Positions 41,251 to 51,205 are shown, counted from the stretch's first letter. The stretch: DNA of 64,000 nt from Chryseobacterium tructae (GCF_030409875.1 NZ_JAUFQR010000003.1:620001-684000); one strand, 5' to 3'. A program made the numbers and translations. The notes: a model not told the origin generated them from the letters alone.

Positions 41251-41692
41251 AGCAATATATCCCGAAGGACGGTAGATTAGGTTAGGTTTAGGTATGTTTT
41301 TTATTCCCTCAATTACCTTTGAATTCTTTTTAAAAATTTCAGTAAGCAGCCACCCCTTATGATTTACAAAAGGGAATAACTGGAGCCTGTTGATAACAAG
41401 CTTCGTATATAAGAGATAATATTTAGGATGAATGTTAGGATAGATTGCTTTTTCACAAGCATTGGTTAATGAAAAGAACTTACTATTAGTGAGTTCAATA
41501 TTTCAAAGGTCACCACCACTTTAGGCAAAATCTAAACTAATTAAAGGATGCATTTTTTTATCTATTAAGCCTATTTTCTTATTCGAAAATAATATTTTAA
41601 GAAGACGGGGTTTATTTTTAAAGGTTATTAATTATCCAATAGCAACCAGCATTACTGGTCGCTATTAAATAATTGCATTTCAATGATCTTTA
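41251..41692. other. Leader region of the NRPS gene with an unexplained open frame
   Basis: This 442-bp gap lies between the NRPS start and the preceding gene. On the minus strand the NRPS frame stays open from 41502 down to the ATG at 41250 (84 codons, upstream stop TGA at 41505-41503). It has no ATG, GTG or TTG start in frame, yet a protein-like composition. It may be an N-terminal extension whose start is lost to another indel, or a chance open frame. No Bacteroidetes-type TAnnTTTG promoter was found. Confidence 0.4.
41638..41666 (-). terminator. Inverted repeat downstream of the FISUMP-like gene
   Basis: A 12-nt arm (AATAGCAACCAG), a 5-nt loop and the complementary arm with one mismatch form a hairpin 27 bp past the stop of the 41693-43462 gene. 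No clear U-run follows, so termination is only a guess. It also lies upstream of the NRPS. Confidence 0.35.
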
Positions 41693-43462
41693 TTATTCTT
41701 TGATACAACGAACAGATACACCTTGTGCTTTGCTCGCTCCAAATGTTGCTGTAGGGGAACCAAATTGCCCAATTTGCAATGCAAATGCTGACGGACTGGA
41801 TATTGCTCCGGCCGTACTGGTCCAATAAAGTCCAGAAGTTCCTGTCGTAACAGGTGATATGCTTCCTGATGAAGAAGTTCTTGTTCCAGCTGCCGTAAGT
41901 CCTAATCTACTGGCTGCTGCACCGGTAATTCCATTACTTATACCTGCTGAACTTAAATAGCTTTGAATTTGCGATTGCGATGGAACTTTAAATCCAATAG
42001 GACAAGGATTATTGGTTGACGTACTATTTTGCCATAATGTTGCACTTGTACCCGCATCTGTTCTCCAATCTCCCCCTGCTGTAATGAATAATGGGTTGGC
42101 AGGAATATCTGCTCTGGTGCTTGTTGTACCGTACACTCCTGACCCTGAACTAGAAGATGTCCATCGAATAAGATCATGCCCATCCGGTCTTCTTCCCCAT
42201 TGGAATAACGAACCGTAAGCACGGAAATCAGTTGCTGAGGTTGGTTTTTTTCCAAGATTAAAATTAGGGTCATTAATGTTAGTATAATCTGCACCTAAAT
42301 TATGATTCAGCCATACATTATTATCTTCAGCTTGTACTGGGAGATAAAGGAAGTTATGAGTGAAACTCCCCTGAGCATCAGGTTCATTAAACATTCTATC
42401 CGGAATAGCAGCTATAATACGAACATCGTATCCTTTTTGAGCTCCTTGATTAGGCATCAGGAATCTGCCCAACAGTACACCAAGATAATCATTTCCGATT
42501 CCGGCATTTACATCCAGTTTACGGGCATTCAATGTTCCGCCTTCAGACTTCAATGTTGCAGTAATTGACTTAGTATTAGAATCATAGGATTGAGAAGTCC
42601 ATGAAAGAGTAATATTTCTGGAAATTCCATCTTCTGTAAGGTTCGCAGGGACATTAATGGTTTGGTTATACGCCCCAACAGTTCCATTTCCCGTAGCTGT
42701 TGCTGGAATATAAACAGTAAGACCTGTAGTAGGAATTACTCCCTGAAGATCAACTAATGTATCAGGAACTCCATCAGCGGCAACAGGTCTCGCTGTAGTT
42801 GCCGGGCCTGTAGGGGCAGTAAATGGAGAATAGTCCTGATCAAAGATAGACGCAATAAAATACCTTCCTTCTAATGTTATATTGGTTGGGATTATAGGAT
42901 TTCCCGGATCTACCGGAAGTGTAAGAGCAGGGCATGAACTTCCATTTATTGTAATGTTAAATGTTGCATTTCCGGAATTTATGGGAAAACCAGCTACAGA
43001 TAGCTGTAACGTTCCATTTCCTACGGCAAAAGTACCCGCAGCAAGTGTAGCAGTAAGCCCGTTTGCTTGGAAAGTTTGGGCACCGTAGGCACTTCCATTT
43101 CCACCCGTGTAAGGAATTGTCAAGGTTCCGGTATAAGATACCCCCTGTCTTGCAGGGCTAGGTGCAAATAAAGCAGATCCGCAATTTAAAGTAAAGACAG
43201 GGTTATCTTTCCAAAAACATTGTGACCATGCTCCTCCCTGAAAAGCCTTCACACATTGTTCTGATATGTCATAGATGAGCATTCCGTTTACAGGACCATT
43301 AATCACTCCTGTATTGGCAATTCTGTTCAGTAATAAACTCTTATTGGTAGATCCCAATTCTAAATCTGCACTAAGATTAGGATTCGGTTGATTAATCCCA
43401 ACCTGTGCAATGGAAAGAGAGCTAATACTAATGCAAATAGGTAATAATAACTTTTTCTTCAT
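41693..43462 (-). CDS. Secreted FISUMP-like protein
   Basis: 589 residues from the ATG at 43462, chosen because it begins a good signal peptide (MKKKLLLPICISISSLSIAQ). The longer upstream frame is not protein-like. After the signal comes a module shared with the neighbouring 188-residue protein (NPNLSADLELGS, then a TIPYTGGNG domain near residues 120-190). The C-terminal ~200 residues resemble the Fibrobacter succinogenes major paralogous domain (NPCPIGFKVPS, YWTST, ending GVSVRCIKE), often found in exported Bacteroidota proteins. Function is unknown. It lies between the PPTase gene and the NRPS on the same strand, but nothing ties it to peptide synthesis. Confidence 0.75.
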   Translation of the reverse strand: MKKKLLLPICISISSLSIAQVGINQPNPNLSADLELGSTNKSLLLNRIANTGVINGPVNGMLIYDISEQCVKAFQGGAWSQCFWKDNPVFTLNCGSALFAPSPARQGVSYTGTLTIPYTGGNGSAYGAQTFQANGLTATLAAGTFAVGNGTLQLSVAGFPINSGNATFNITINGSSCPALTLPVDPGNPIIPTNITLEGRYFIASIFDQDYSPFTAPTGPATTARPVAADGVPDTLVDLQGVIPTTGLTVYIPATATGNGTVGAYNQTINVPANLTEDGISRNITLSWTSQSYDSNTKSITATLKSEGGTLNARKLDVNAGIGNDYLGVLLGRFLMPNQGAQKGYDVRIIAAIPDRMFNEPDAQGSFTHNFLYLPVQAEDNNVWLNHNLGADYTNINDPNFNLGKKPTSATDFRAYGSLFQWGRRPDGHDLIRWTSSSSGSGVYGTTSTRADIPANPLFITAGGDWRTDAGTSATLWQNSTSTNNPCPIGFKVPSQSQIQSYLSSAGISNGITGAAASRLGLTAAGTRTSSSGSISPVTTGTSGLYWTSTAGAISSPSAFALQIGQFGSPTATFGASKAQGVSVRCIKE

Positions 43463-43747
43463 GTTGAATTTTTTGTTGTAGTTTAATAAAATTTGTCTTT
43501 TTAATATCCTTCTATGAGGCTGCAATGAAAATAAAGAACAGCAAATTCCCGTAAACAGATTCTGTAATTGCCATATAGATACAAGGTAAATGGGTAAACT
43601 CTGGTGTCTACTTGGAATAATCATAACTTTTACAATCGTTTTCAATTTTGGTCAAAAACAATGATAATTACTTCTCAAGAAGTACGCAGAAATTACTTAA
43701 AGTACATTGTAATGTTCAGAGCTGATCACCGGAAAGTACCTATTGTT

Positions 43748-44314
43748 TTATTTTGAAGCAACAGAGCAGGTATTTCCTGCAACATTTACATTAAATGTGA
43801 TACTTCCTGTTCGATCAGGTGTTCCTGTGATAGAATACTGTAAACTTCCGTTCCCAATAGCAAATTGTCCGGCAGATAAACTCGCAGTTAAGCCATTCGT
43901 TTGAATGGATGCTGCATCATAAACACCCCCATTTCCTCCAGTATAGGGAATTGTCAGCACACCTTTATAAACCTGTCCTGCAGTAGGACTGGGAGAAACA
44001 GTAGCTGAAGTACATGATAAGGAAACAGGATTCATCAATGCTTTTTTTCCGTTCAGTCCTTTTCCCAGGCATTTAGACCATTTACCTGCCTGATATGCTT
44101 TTACACATTCTTCAGACATATCGTAGATCATCATACCGTTCACCGGATTTGCAACAGCGTTAGTATTAGCAACTCTGTTTAAAAGGAGGGTCTTGTTGTT
44201 AGAGCCCAGCTCAAGATCAGCACTGAGATTTGGATTTTCTTTTTTGATACCTACCTGTGCAAAAGAAAGCACCCCGAAAATGGAGGTTATCAGTAATAAT
44301 ACATTTTTCTTCAT
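43748..44314 (-). CDS. Small secreted paralog of the FISUMP-like protein
   Basis: 188 residues with an N-terminal signal peptide (MKKNVLLLITSIFGVLSFAQ). It is collinear with the first ~200 residues of the downstream 589-residue protein: NPNLSADLELGS, LLLNR, NGMMIYDMSEECVKAYQ, then TIPYTGGNGG and a C-terminal Cys. It stops where the neighbour continues into its long C-terminal part, so it is a tandem duplicate of the N-terminal half or a shortened copy. It is probably cell-surface or periplasmic. Function unknown. Confidence 0.7.
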   Translation of the reverse strand: MKKNVLLLITSIFGVLSFAQVGIKKENPNLSADLELGSNNKTLLLNRVANTNAVANPVNGMMIYDMSEECVKAYQAGKWSKCLGKGLNGKKALMNPVSLSCTSATVSPSPTAGQVYKGVLTIPYTGGNGGVYDAASIQTNGLTASLSAGQFAIGNGSLQYSITGTPDRTGSITFNVNVAGNTCSVASK

Positions 44315-44498
44315 TTGTATAAGTCTTAGTGTTTAAAATAATTTTTCTCCCAGTAAATATATATGTTAAAAATGAATTTTCAAAAAAAAAACCATTAAAA
44401 ATTGTAAAATTTATCACCAAATGATGATTTTATATTAAAATTTAAACAACTGAAATTCACTTAAATAAAGGAATTTCTAAATATAAAAAACAATTAAC

Positions 44499-45137
44499 TC
44501 AAATTTCAAAATACAAAAAATGTGGTACCACATTCTTAAGAGTTTCATACTCCGAAGCTATGCAACTCTGATAATTTTCATCAATAAAAATATCTTTTAT
44601 AAAGAATTTTTTACTACCAATTTCACATTCATCATTTACAATTTCAAAAGAATCTAAAGGAATCATCATTCCTCCTCCATGGGCTTTCATCACCGATTCC
44701 TTTTGTGTCCAGTATGAAAAAAAATCCCTAATTTGATCCTCAGATCGATCAATTCTATCAAATTCATGTTCTGTCATCTGAAATTGAAAGTCCAGATAAT
44801 TGATTTTATCATTTATAAATTCAACATCAATTCCTATAGGAAATTCTTCAATCACACAAACAACAAGTTCTTTGGAATGAGAAATATTGAAATGAAGAGG
44901 CTGATTTTTTAAATAAGGTTTATTATCTGGTGAACGTTCAATGTAAATATCATCAATATCATAATAGGATTTCAGTCCCTGTTGTAAAAGCACTCTTCCC
45001 AAAAGAGAAAGCTGAGCATCCTGCCATCTTCTGTATTTCAGAATATCTTGTTGAAAATCTTTCGGAAAAGAGTTTAAGTACCGATCTAAAATATATGGAT
45101 GCCTATCTTCATTGATAAATGTATATAGAATAATCAT
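44499..45137 (-). CDS. 4'-phosphopantetheinyl transferase (Sfp type)
   Basis: 212 residues. Enzymes of this family move the phosphopantetheine arm of coenzyme A onto the conserved serine of carrier domains. The family motifs are present in order: NISHS (about 84-88), GIDVE (102-106, Mg binding) and WTQKESVMKA (143-152). Its length fits the Sfp/Gsp class, which serves secondary-metabolite synthetases, rather than the ~120-residue AcpS. It is on the same strand as the giant NRPS and 3.2 kb upstream, so activation of the NRPS T domains is a reasonable inference. Whether they share a transcript is unclear because two secreted-protein genes lie between. Confidence 0.9.
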   Translation of the reverse strand: MIILYTFINEDRHPYILDRYLNSFPKDFQQDILKYRRWQDAQLSLLGRVLLQQGLKSYYDIDDIYIERSPDNKPYLKNQPLHFNISHSKELVVCVIEEFPIGIDVEFINDKINYLDFQFQMTEHEFDRIDRSEDQIRDFFSYWTQKESVMKAHGGGMMIPLDSFEIVNDECEIGSKKFFIKDIFIDENYQSCIASEYETLKNVVPHFLYFEI

Positions 45138-45395
45138 TGCTGATGTACTTCAAATGTGTTGTATTACTATTAAAATAGGATACGATGTTTACCCTATCAA
45201 AAGATAAAAATAAGCAATTTTAGCGGTCTATTTAGTTTAAATTATTAAGTTGTTGAACCTACACATTCTGAGGCGAAACGGATCAAATTACAACAAGCTA
45301 TCAAACATCTATTCAGAAAAAAAGACTGAAATCATAAAGCGCTTTGGAAAATCTTTTTTAATTTTAACATAAATATCACTATAAATCATTTAAAA

Positions 45396-45899
45396 ATGAA
45401 AGTACAAACACTAGCATTATTAGCAGGATGTGCATTTTTGGCTGCTTCATGTGGAACGACAAAAACGTACGCTGTAAATGCCAAAAGCGGAACTCAAACA
45501 GGAGGAACGGCAAAGTTTACTCAACAGGGTAATGACGTAATCATGAAACTGGACGTAACAAACCTTACTCCCGGAATCCATGCAGTACACATTCATGAAA
45601 AAGGAGACTGCTCTGCAGCAGACGGAACTTCTACAGGCGGCCATTGGAACCCATCCAAGAACGATCACGGGAAATGGGGTGCAGAACACTTCCACATGGG
45701 AGATATAGGAAATTTGGTAGCCGATCAGAACGGAACGGCAGTATTAACCTTCAAGACTGACAAATGGTGTCTTGGTTGTACAGATGAATCTAAAAATATC
45801 ATCGGTAAAGGTCTTATTGTACACGCTGCAGCAGACGACTTCCATACTCAGCCTACTGGGAATGCAGGAGGAAGAGTGGGATGTGTAGAAATTAAGTAA
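45396..45899 (+). CDS. sodC: Cu/Zn superoxide dismutase lipoprotein
   Basis: 167 residues. It dismutates superoxide outside the cytoplasm. The N-terminus is a lipoprotein signal with a lipobox ending at Cys19. Metal ligands are recognisable: HIH at 65-67, His83 in GGHWNP, His91, His100 with Asp103 in HMGDIGN, and a late VHAAADDFH plus GNAGGRVGC. Length and motif order match SodC/SODC-like proteins of Bacteroidota. It is transcribed divergently from the PPTase gene across a 258-bp gap and ends at a bidirectional hairpin shared with prc. Confidence 0.93.
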   Translation: MKVQTLALLAGCAFLAASCGTTKTYAVNAKSGTQTGGTAKFTQQGNDVIMKLDVTNLTPGIHAVHIHEKGDCSAADGTSTGGHWNPSKNDHGKWGAEHFHMGDIGNLVADQNGTAVLTFKTDKWCLGCTDESKNIIGKGLIVHAAADDFHTQPTGNAGGRVGCVEIK

Positions 45900-45916
45900 C
45901 CATTCATTGACTCAAT

Positions 45917-45950
45917 AAAAAAACCGATAATTTTCATTATCGGTTTTTTT
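45917..45950. terminator. Bidirectional intrinsic terminator between sodC and prc
   Basis: A-rich arm plus ACCGATAAT, a short loop, then ATTATCGGT and a T-run. It serves sodC on the plus strand and prc, converging on the minus strand. Confidence 0.88.
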
Positions 45951-45954
45951 ATGT

Positions 45955-48083
45955 TTATGATTTTATTCCCATTTCTGATACAATATTCATTGCCTCTTGC
46001 AGGTAAAGATCTTTTTTCAGATTCTTGATCCACATTTCAGATTTCTTTTTGAAAGCTTCATCTTTTTTCTCTCTTTCAATCTCACTAGGATACATAATAA
46101 ACTGTAATCCGTTCTCAAATTTAGTCAGCACTTTGAATTTTTCAATCTGAGATTTTCTATGCTTCATCACTTCATTGAATTTATCAATATTCAAAGTAAT
46201 ATTCTCTTCTTTATCTAGTTTTTCTCTCCATAGAGCGGATTCTAACAGTAGCTGATAATTTTTATTTTTAGCCATTCTGTCTGCACTTGCTTTTTCAAGA
46301 ACCTGGATATTAAAGTAGTTGAGCTTCTCGAATTTTGTAGCCGGAATTTTATCCCAAGCTAAAGCAAAATCGTCATAACGCTCTCCTACTTCTGCATAAG
46401 TAAAGAAATCTTTCATCTGAATATCAGAAACAATTCCTTTTCTCTGTGTAGATTCTCCTGTAATTCTATAAAACTTCTGAATAGTCAGTTTCAAAGATCC
46501 AAAATCATCTTCAGTATTCAAGAATCTGTTCAGGTCAACAAAAGTCTGAACCGTTCCTTTTCCGAAAGACTGTGGTGATCCTATAATCATTGCTCTTCCA
46601 TAATCCTGCATTACTCCCGCAAGGATTTCTGAAGCAGAAGCGGAAAGTTCATTTTGCATGATGACAAGCGGTCCTGTCCAAATTGGAGCTTCGTATTTAT
46701 TCTTTAAAGTCTGGATTTTTCCATTTCCATCCTTCACCTGTACATAAGGCCCAGCATCCATGAAAAGTCCCATAATGTCCCCTACTTCCGTTAATGAACC
46801 ACCACCATTATTTCTAAGGTCAAGAACAATTCCTTCAATATTCTGAGCTTTAAGTTTAACGATCTCATTTTTGATATCATCAGAAGCATTTCTTCCTTTT
46901 GAGTTTTCAAAATCAGCATTAAAACTTGGCAGATTGATAAATCCGTATTTCTTACCATTAGGAGCATTCACTACAATACTTCTTGCAAAGGTATCTTCAA
47001 TAGCAACCTCCTCACGAATCATAGTTACATCCTTGATGGTACCGTCTTTTTTCTGAACCGTTAAGGTAACAGGAGTTCCTTTTTCTCCTCTGATTAACCT
47101 TACGGCTTCATCGGAAAGCATTCCTACCACATTTACTGCATCATCTTTTGGCTTGGATTTTACTTTCAGGATCTTATCTCCTTCTGAAAGCTGTTTGGAC
47201 TTCCATGCCGGAGCACCAATAGTAAGAGCACCAAGATAAAGGTTTCCTTTTTCTCCTGGATCAATGCTCCAATACCGATTACTTTTCCTGTAAACTGAGT
47301 ATCAAAATCTTCCTTATCTTTTGGAGAATAGTAGTTGGTATGTGGATCGAAAACTTCGGTATATGCATTCATATACACCGTAAACCAATCCATTTTCTTT
47401 CTCTTTTTGAATCGGGTAAAGGTATCTTTTACAAGATCTTTTACTTCATCAGTAGCTTTTTTAATCTTCTCATCCTGAGTAAGAGCTTTAAGCTTAATGG
47501 TATCTTTTAATTTATACTTCTGAATGGAGTCTTTTTTCTCTTTTTGAGCTTCTTCTTTACTATTCATAGATTCAACTTCCTGAAGGATGTTGTATTTGAT
47601 GAATTTTTTCCATTCGTTATACTGTTCCTGCTTATTAGCCGGTACTTTTTTTAGCTTTGGCTCCAGGGTAAGTGTTTCATCTTCCTGAAGGTTAATAGGC
47701 TTACTGAAAATATCCTGTGTAATCTTATCGATTTCATCTACCCTTTGGTAAAGTCTGTCGATGGTAAGTTTATAAAAAGTAAGATCTCCTTGGTTGATAT
47801 AGTCATCAAGCTTTGTTTCATGCTTGCTAAATTCATCCATATCAGACTGCAGGAAGTATCTTTTGGCAGGATCCACCAACTCAAAATAATGCTTATAAAC
47901 ATCTTTTGAGTAGGCATCATTAATAGGCTTCGGGCTATAATGCAGATAAGAAAGAGTGTTTTTTACGCTCACCATTATCGTCTGCATCTTTTCATCATCG
48001 TTCTTCGGCGAGTTGAAGCAAAACATTAGACTTGTTAATGGAATCAGTAGTAAAAATTTATTCAGTTTGAAATTTTTCCACAT
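45955..48083 (-). CDS. prc: Carboxy-terminal processing (tail-specific) protease, S41 family, one frameshift
   Basis: Two overlapping frames make one protein of about 709 residues, the normal size for Bacteroidota Prc. It starts at 48083 with a signal/anchor. The N-terminal helical region is followed by PDZ (around GIGALIQE and DEAVRLIRG), then the S41 catalytic core with NELSASASEI (nucleophile serine) and FGKGTVQ (catalytic lysine). A charged C-terminal domain ends it. The break near 47254 lies in GAGAAAAAGG; one more A gives the expected GNLYLGAL reading. Because the gene is a conserved housekeeping protease, a sequencing error is more likely than inactivation. It probably acts in the periplasm on C-terminal tails. 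Confidence 0.88.
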
Positions 48084-48589
<506 letters not shown>

Positions 48590-48903
48590 TAGCATTTCAC
48601 AAATAATAATTAACACGACAATCTGTCTTCCAATTTCAATACATGATATTTTTGAATGTTAATTATTATGAGCTAAAATTTAATGATTATTAAAACCTTA
48701 GGAAGTTTTTCTTTTCAAGCATCCAGCTTACTTTTCATATTAAAAGACAGGTTGTTCAGTATTGAAATTTAATCCATGAATGATACATCTGTTGTTTTAT
48801 GGCGTCTTATTTTTAACTACATTTGATGTGTTGAAAAATTCTTTTTGTTCCATTCTCAAATGAACAAATTGTACTGTATTTGTATAAAAAATTAAGATAA
48901 TAT
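48590..48903. other. Intergenic region upstream of surE
   Basis: 314 bp, AT-rich. I see no ORF, RNA gene or repeat here. It contains the presumed surE promoter, but no good TAnnTTTG match. Confidence 0.4.
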
Positions 48904-49692
48904 ATGGAAAGACCGCTTATTCTGGTTACTAATGATGATGGAATTACAGCTCCCGGTATCAGAAATTTGATCAGTTTTATGAACGAAATTGGAGAAGTAA
49001 TTGTAGTAGCCCCTAACTCTCCTCAAAGTGGTAAAGGCCACGCTATCACCATTAATTCTACACTAAGCTACGAAGAAGTTACCCTTGATGGCCCGCAAAC
49101 AGATTATTCTTGTAGCGGAACTCCTGTAGACTGTGTAAAAATGGCTCTTGATAAAATTCTGAAAAGAAGACCTGATATTGTAGTTTCAGGGATTAATCAT
49201 GGGGCTAATTCATCCATTAATGTAATTTATTCTGGGACAATGTCTGCTGCTGTAGAAGCTGGAGTGGAAGGAATTCCTGCCATTGGATTCTCATTACTGG
49301 ATTTCAGTTGGGAAGCAGATTTTACTCAAGCTAAAGAGTATATTCAAAACATTGTTAGAAGAACTCTTGAAAACCCAATGCCAAAAGGAATTGTTTTAAA
49401 TGTGAACATTCCGAAACTTCCTGCATCGGAAATAAAAGGAGTAAAAGTTTGCAAACAAGCGAATGCCAAATGGGAAGAGAGCTTTGACGAAAGAGTAAAT
49501 CCACACGGGAAAAAGTATTACTGGTTAACAGGGTACTTCAACAATATGGATGATTCTGAAGATGCTGATGAAACAGCTTTGGCTAATGGATATATTTCTA
49601 TCGTACCGGTAAAGTTTGACCTTACTGCGTATGAGTATATGAAAACATTAGAAGAAGTAATGGTTTTTGACTCTGTAAAGGAAGCCAAATAA
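48904..49692 (+). CDS. surE: 5'/3'-nucleotidase SurE
   Basis: 262 residues. It dephosphorylates nucleoside monophosphates in the cytoplasm. The N-terminal VTNDDG with Asp11-Asp12, the APNSPQSGKGHAIT stretch with the metal-binding Ser/Asn region and the SGINHGAN motif near residue 97 are diagnostic for SurE. The length is normal. It stands alone on the plus strand and ends at a strong hairpin. Confidence 0.95.
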   Translation: MERPLILVTNDDGITAPGIRNLISFMNEIGEVIVVAPNSPQSGKGHAITINSTLSYEEVTLDGPQTDYSCSGTPVDCVKMALDKILKRRPDIVVSGINHGANSSINVIYSGTMSAAVEAGVEGIPAIGFSLLDFSWEADFTQAKEYIQNIVRRTLENPMPKGIVLNVNIPKLPASEIKGVKVCKQANAKWEESFDERVNPHGKKYYWLTGYFNNMDDSEDADETALANGYISIVPVKFDLTAYEYMKTLEEVMVFDSVKEAK

Positions 49693-49711
49693 TACGATTA
49701 TTGAGATATAG

Positions 49712-49742
49712 AAAAAGCGTGAAATCAAATTTCACGCTTTTT
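49712..49742 (+). terminator. Intrinsic terminator after surE
   Basis: A perfect 14-bp stem (AAAAAGCGTGAAAT with its complement) around a 3-base loop, followed by a T-rich tract. The A-run on the other side could let it work for the converging radical SAM gene too. Confidence 0.88.
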
Positions 49743-49783
49743 GTTTTTTTAATCTCGCAGATTGAGCAGATACCGCAGATATT

Positions 49784-51187
49784 TTAAAATAATACTTTGT
49801 CTTCTTTTCTCAGTTCTTCCAGATAGCTTTTCTTATCATCTCTGTAGAAAAGATTCATGGTTTCAAATGGGATGAGCTTAAGATCTTTATTCACGATATG
49901 AACACACGATTTTTTCACAGCCCTTACATCAAAATCATGGGCATCCATGAAATTCATAATAATGATCCTAAAGAGATTATCATAATCAAGATTCGGAGCA
50001 CATACCTCTGGAAGGCAGCAGAGTAATTGATTAACTTTAGGTTTTACTTTATCTACAGAAATCCCTGTACTGAAGATATCCAATAACTGCATATGAAGTC
50101 CTGCATCCTGTTCATACACAATGGTATTCCTCGATTCATTATTCAGAAGGTCGGCAGGGTTAATATATCGGGTTAGAGGAATAATTTCTCCCTGAAGTTT
50201 TAGAATATATCCCATTGCCAAAGCATCCGGATTACACGGAACGGGAATAATATCATCAGTGTTTAAAAGCGGAAACTGATTCAGAATCTCCTGTCTTACT
50301 TCCGTTAAGGTGATTTTCTCCTGAGCAGAATCTTCTCTGTTTCTACCGGCAATTTCTACCGGTTGGAAGGTAATACCTCTTACGCATTTCTGTTTAAGAG
50401 CAAATTCAATGATCTTTCCAATTTCATCAATGTTTTTATCTTTTTGAAGAACAATCACTAAAGTAGTGGAAAGGTTAAGTTCGTTCAGCTTTTCCATGGC
50501 TTTCATTCTGACCGAAGTAAGATCTTTGCCTCTAAAGTCTTCCAGTACTTCCGGTTTAAAGGAATCAAATTGAAGATAAACTTCAAACTCTGGGGCATAG
50601 GTAGCCAGTTTTTCTGCAAAACCAGGATCATTGGCAATCCTAATTCCATTGGTATTCAACATTAAATGTTTAATAGGCTTTGACTTCGCGATGTCCATAA
50701 TTTTAAAAAACTCCGGATGAATGGTAGGCTCGCCTCCACTGATTTGAACCACATCCGGCTCGCCTTCATTTTTAACAATAACATCAAACATAGCCTCAAT
50801 TTCTTCCAGACTTCTATGACTTCCATAATGTGGTGAAGACATTGCATAACACGTAGGACAGGTCAGATTACAACGATCTGTGACTTCAACAATGGAAAGA
50901 CAGCTATGCTGCTCATGATCTACACAAAGACCACAATCGTAAGGGCATCCGTATTCTACATCTGTTCCAAAGTGAAGTGGCATTTCTGAAGCTTTGTTAT
51001 AGTTTCTTATGTTTTTATAATAATGAACGTCTGAAGCTATTTTTGTTTTAAAAAAGCCATGATCAGGACATCTTTTGGTCATAAAAACAGCCTCATTCTC
51101 AATAATAATTTTCGCTCCTACCCTTTTCAGGCATTCCGGGCAAAGACTGATCGTATAATCGTAGTAGGTATAGTTTCTTATTGGCAT
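49784..51187 (-). CDS. Radical SAM protein of the COG1964 / MJ0619-like family
   Basis: 467 residues. An N-terminal rubredoxin-like pair (CPEC at 16-19, CPDH at 40-43) is followed by CPYDCGLC (81-88) with Cys96. The radical SAM cluster motif CNLTCPTC has cysteines at 106, 110 and 113. ISGGEPT (SAM binding) and NTNG follow. A Cys-rich C-terminal part contains CCLPEVCAP. This layout recalls the MJ0619-type proteins, one of which was shown to be an archaeal tetraether-lipid synthase; others are uncharacterised. It is the last gene of a tight operon with a two-TM protein (18-bp gap) and an Lgt-like protein. A lipid-related role is a plausible guess from family and context, not shown by the sequence. 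Confidence 0.8.
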   Translation of the reverse strand: MPIRNYTYYDYTISLCPECLKRVGAKIIIENEAVFMTKRCPDHGFFKTKIASDVHYYKNIRNYNKASEMPLHFGTDVEYGCPYDCGLCVDHEQHSCLSIVEVTDRCNLTCPTCYAMSSPHYGSHRSLEEIEAMFDVIVKNEGEPDVVQISGGEPTIHPEFFKIMDIAKSKPIKHLMLNTNGIRIANDPGFAEKLATYAPEFEVYLQFDSFKPEVLEDFRGKDLTSVRMKAMEKLNELNLSTTLVIVLQKDKNIDEIGKIIEFALKQKCVRGITFQPVEIAGRNREDSAQEKITLTEVRQEILNQFPLLNTDDIIPVPCNPDALAMGYILKLQGEIIPLTRYINPADLLNNESRNTIVYEQDAGLHMQLLDIFSTGISVDKVKPKVNQLLCCLPEVCAPNLDYDNLFRIIIMNFMDAHDFDVRAVKKSCVHIVNKDLKLIPFETMNLFYRDDKKSYLEELRKEDKVLF

Positions 51188-51205
51188 AGTTTAATTTTTA
51201 ATTGC

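Noticed and set aside
1431..39618. Many plus-strand ORFs of 60-110 codons opposite the NRPS
   Set aside because: They are antisense shadows that recur at equivalent places in each module and resemble no protein family.
661..41250. Reading the region as fourteen separate NRPS genes
   Set aside because: The breaks fall inside domains, even within the phosphopantetheine site (27370) and one residue before a universal A-domain motif (36206). Domain parts match perfectly across them.
41506..41535. Minus-strand stretch reading PKVVVTFEILN, faintly like the PPTase C-terminus
   Set aside because: The similarity covers only a few residues and bases and could be chance. It is too weak to call a gene remnant.
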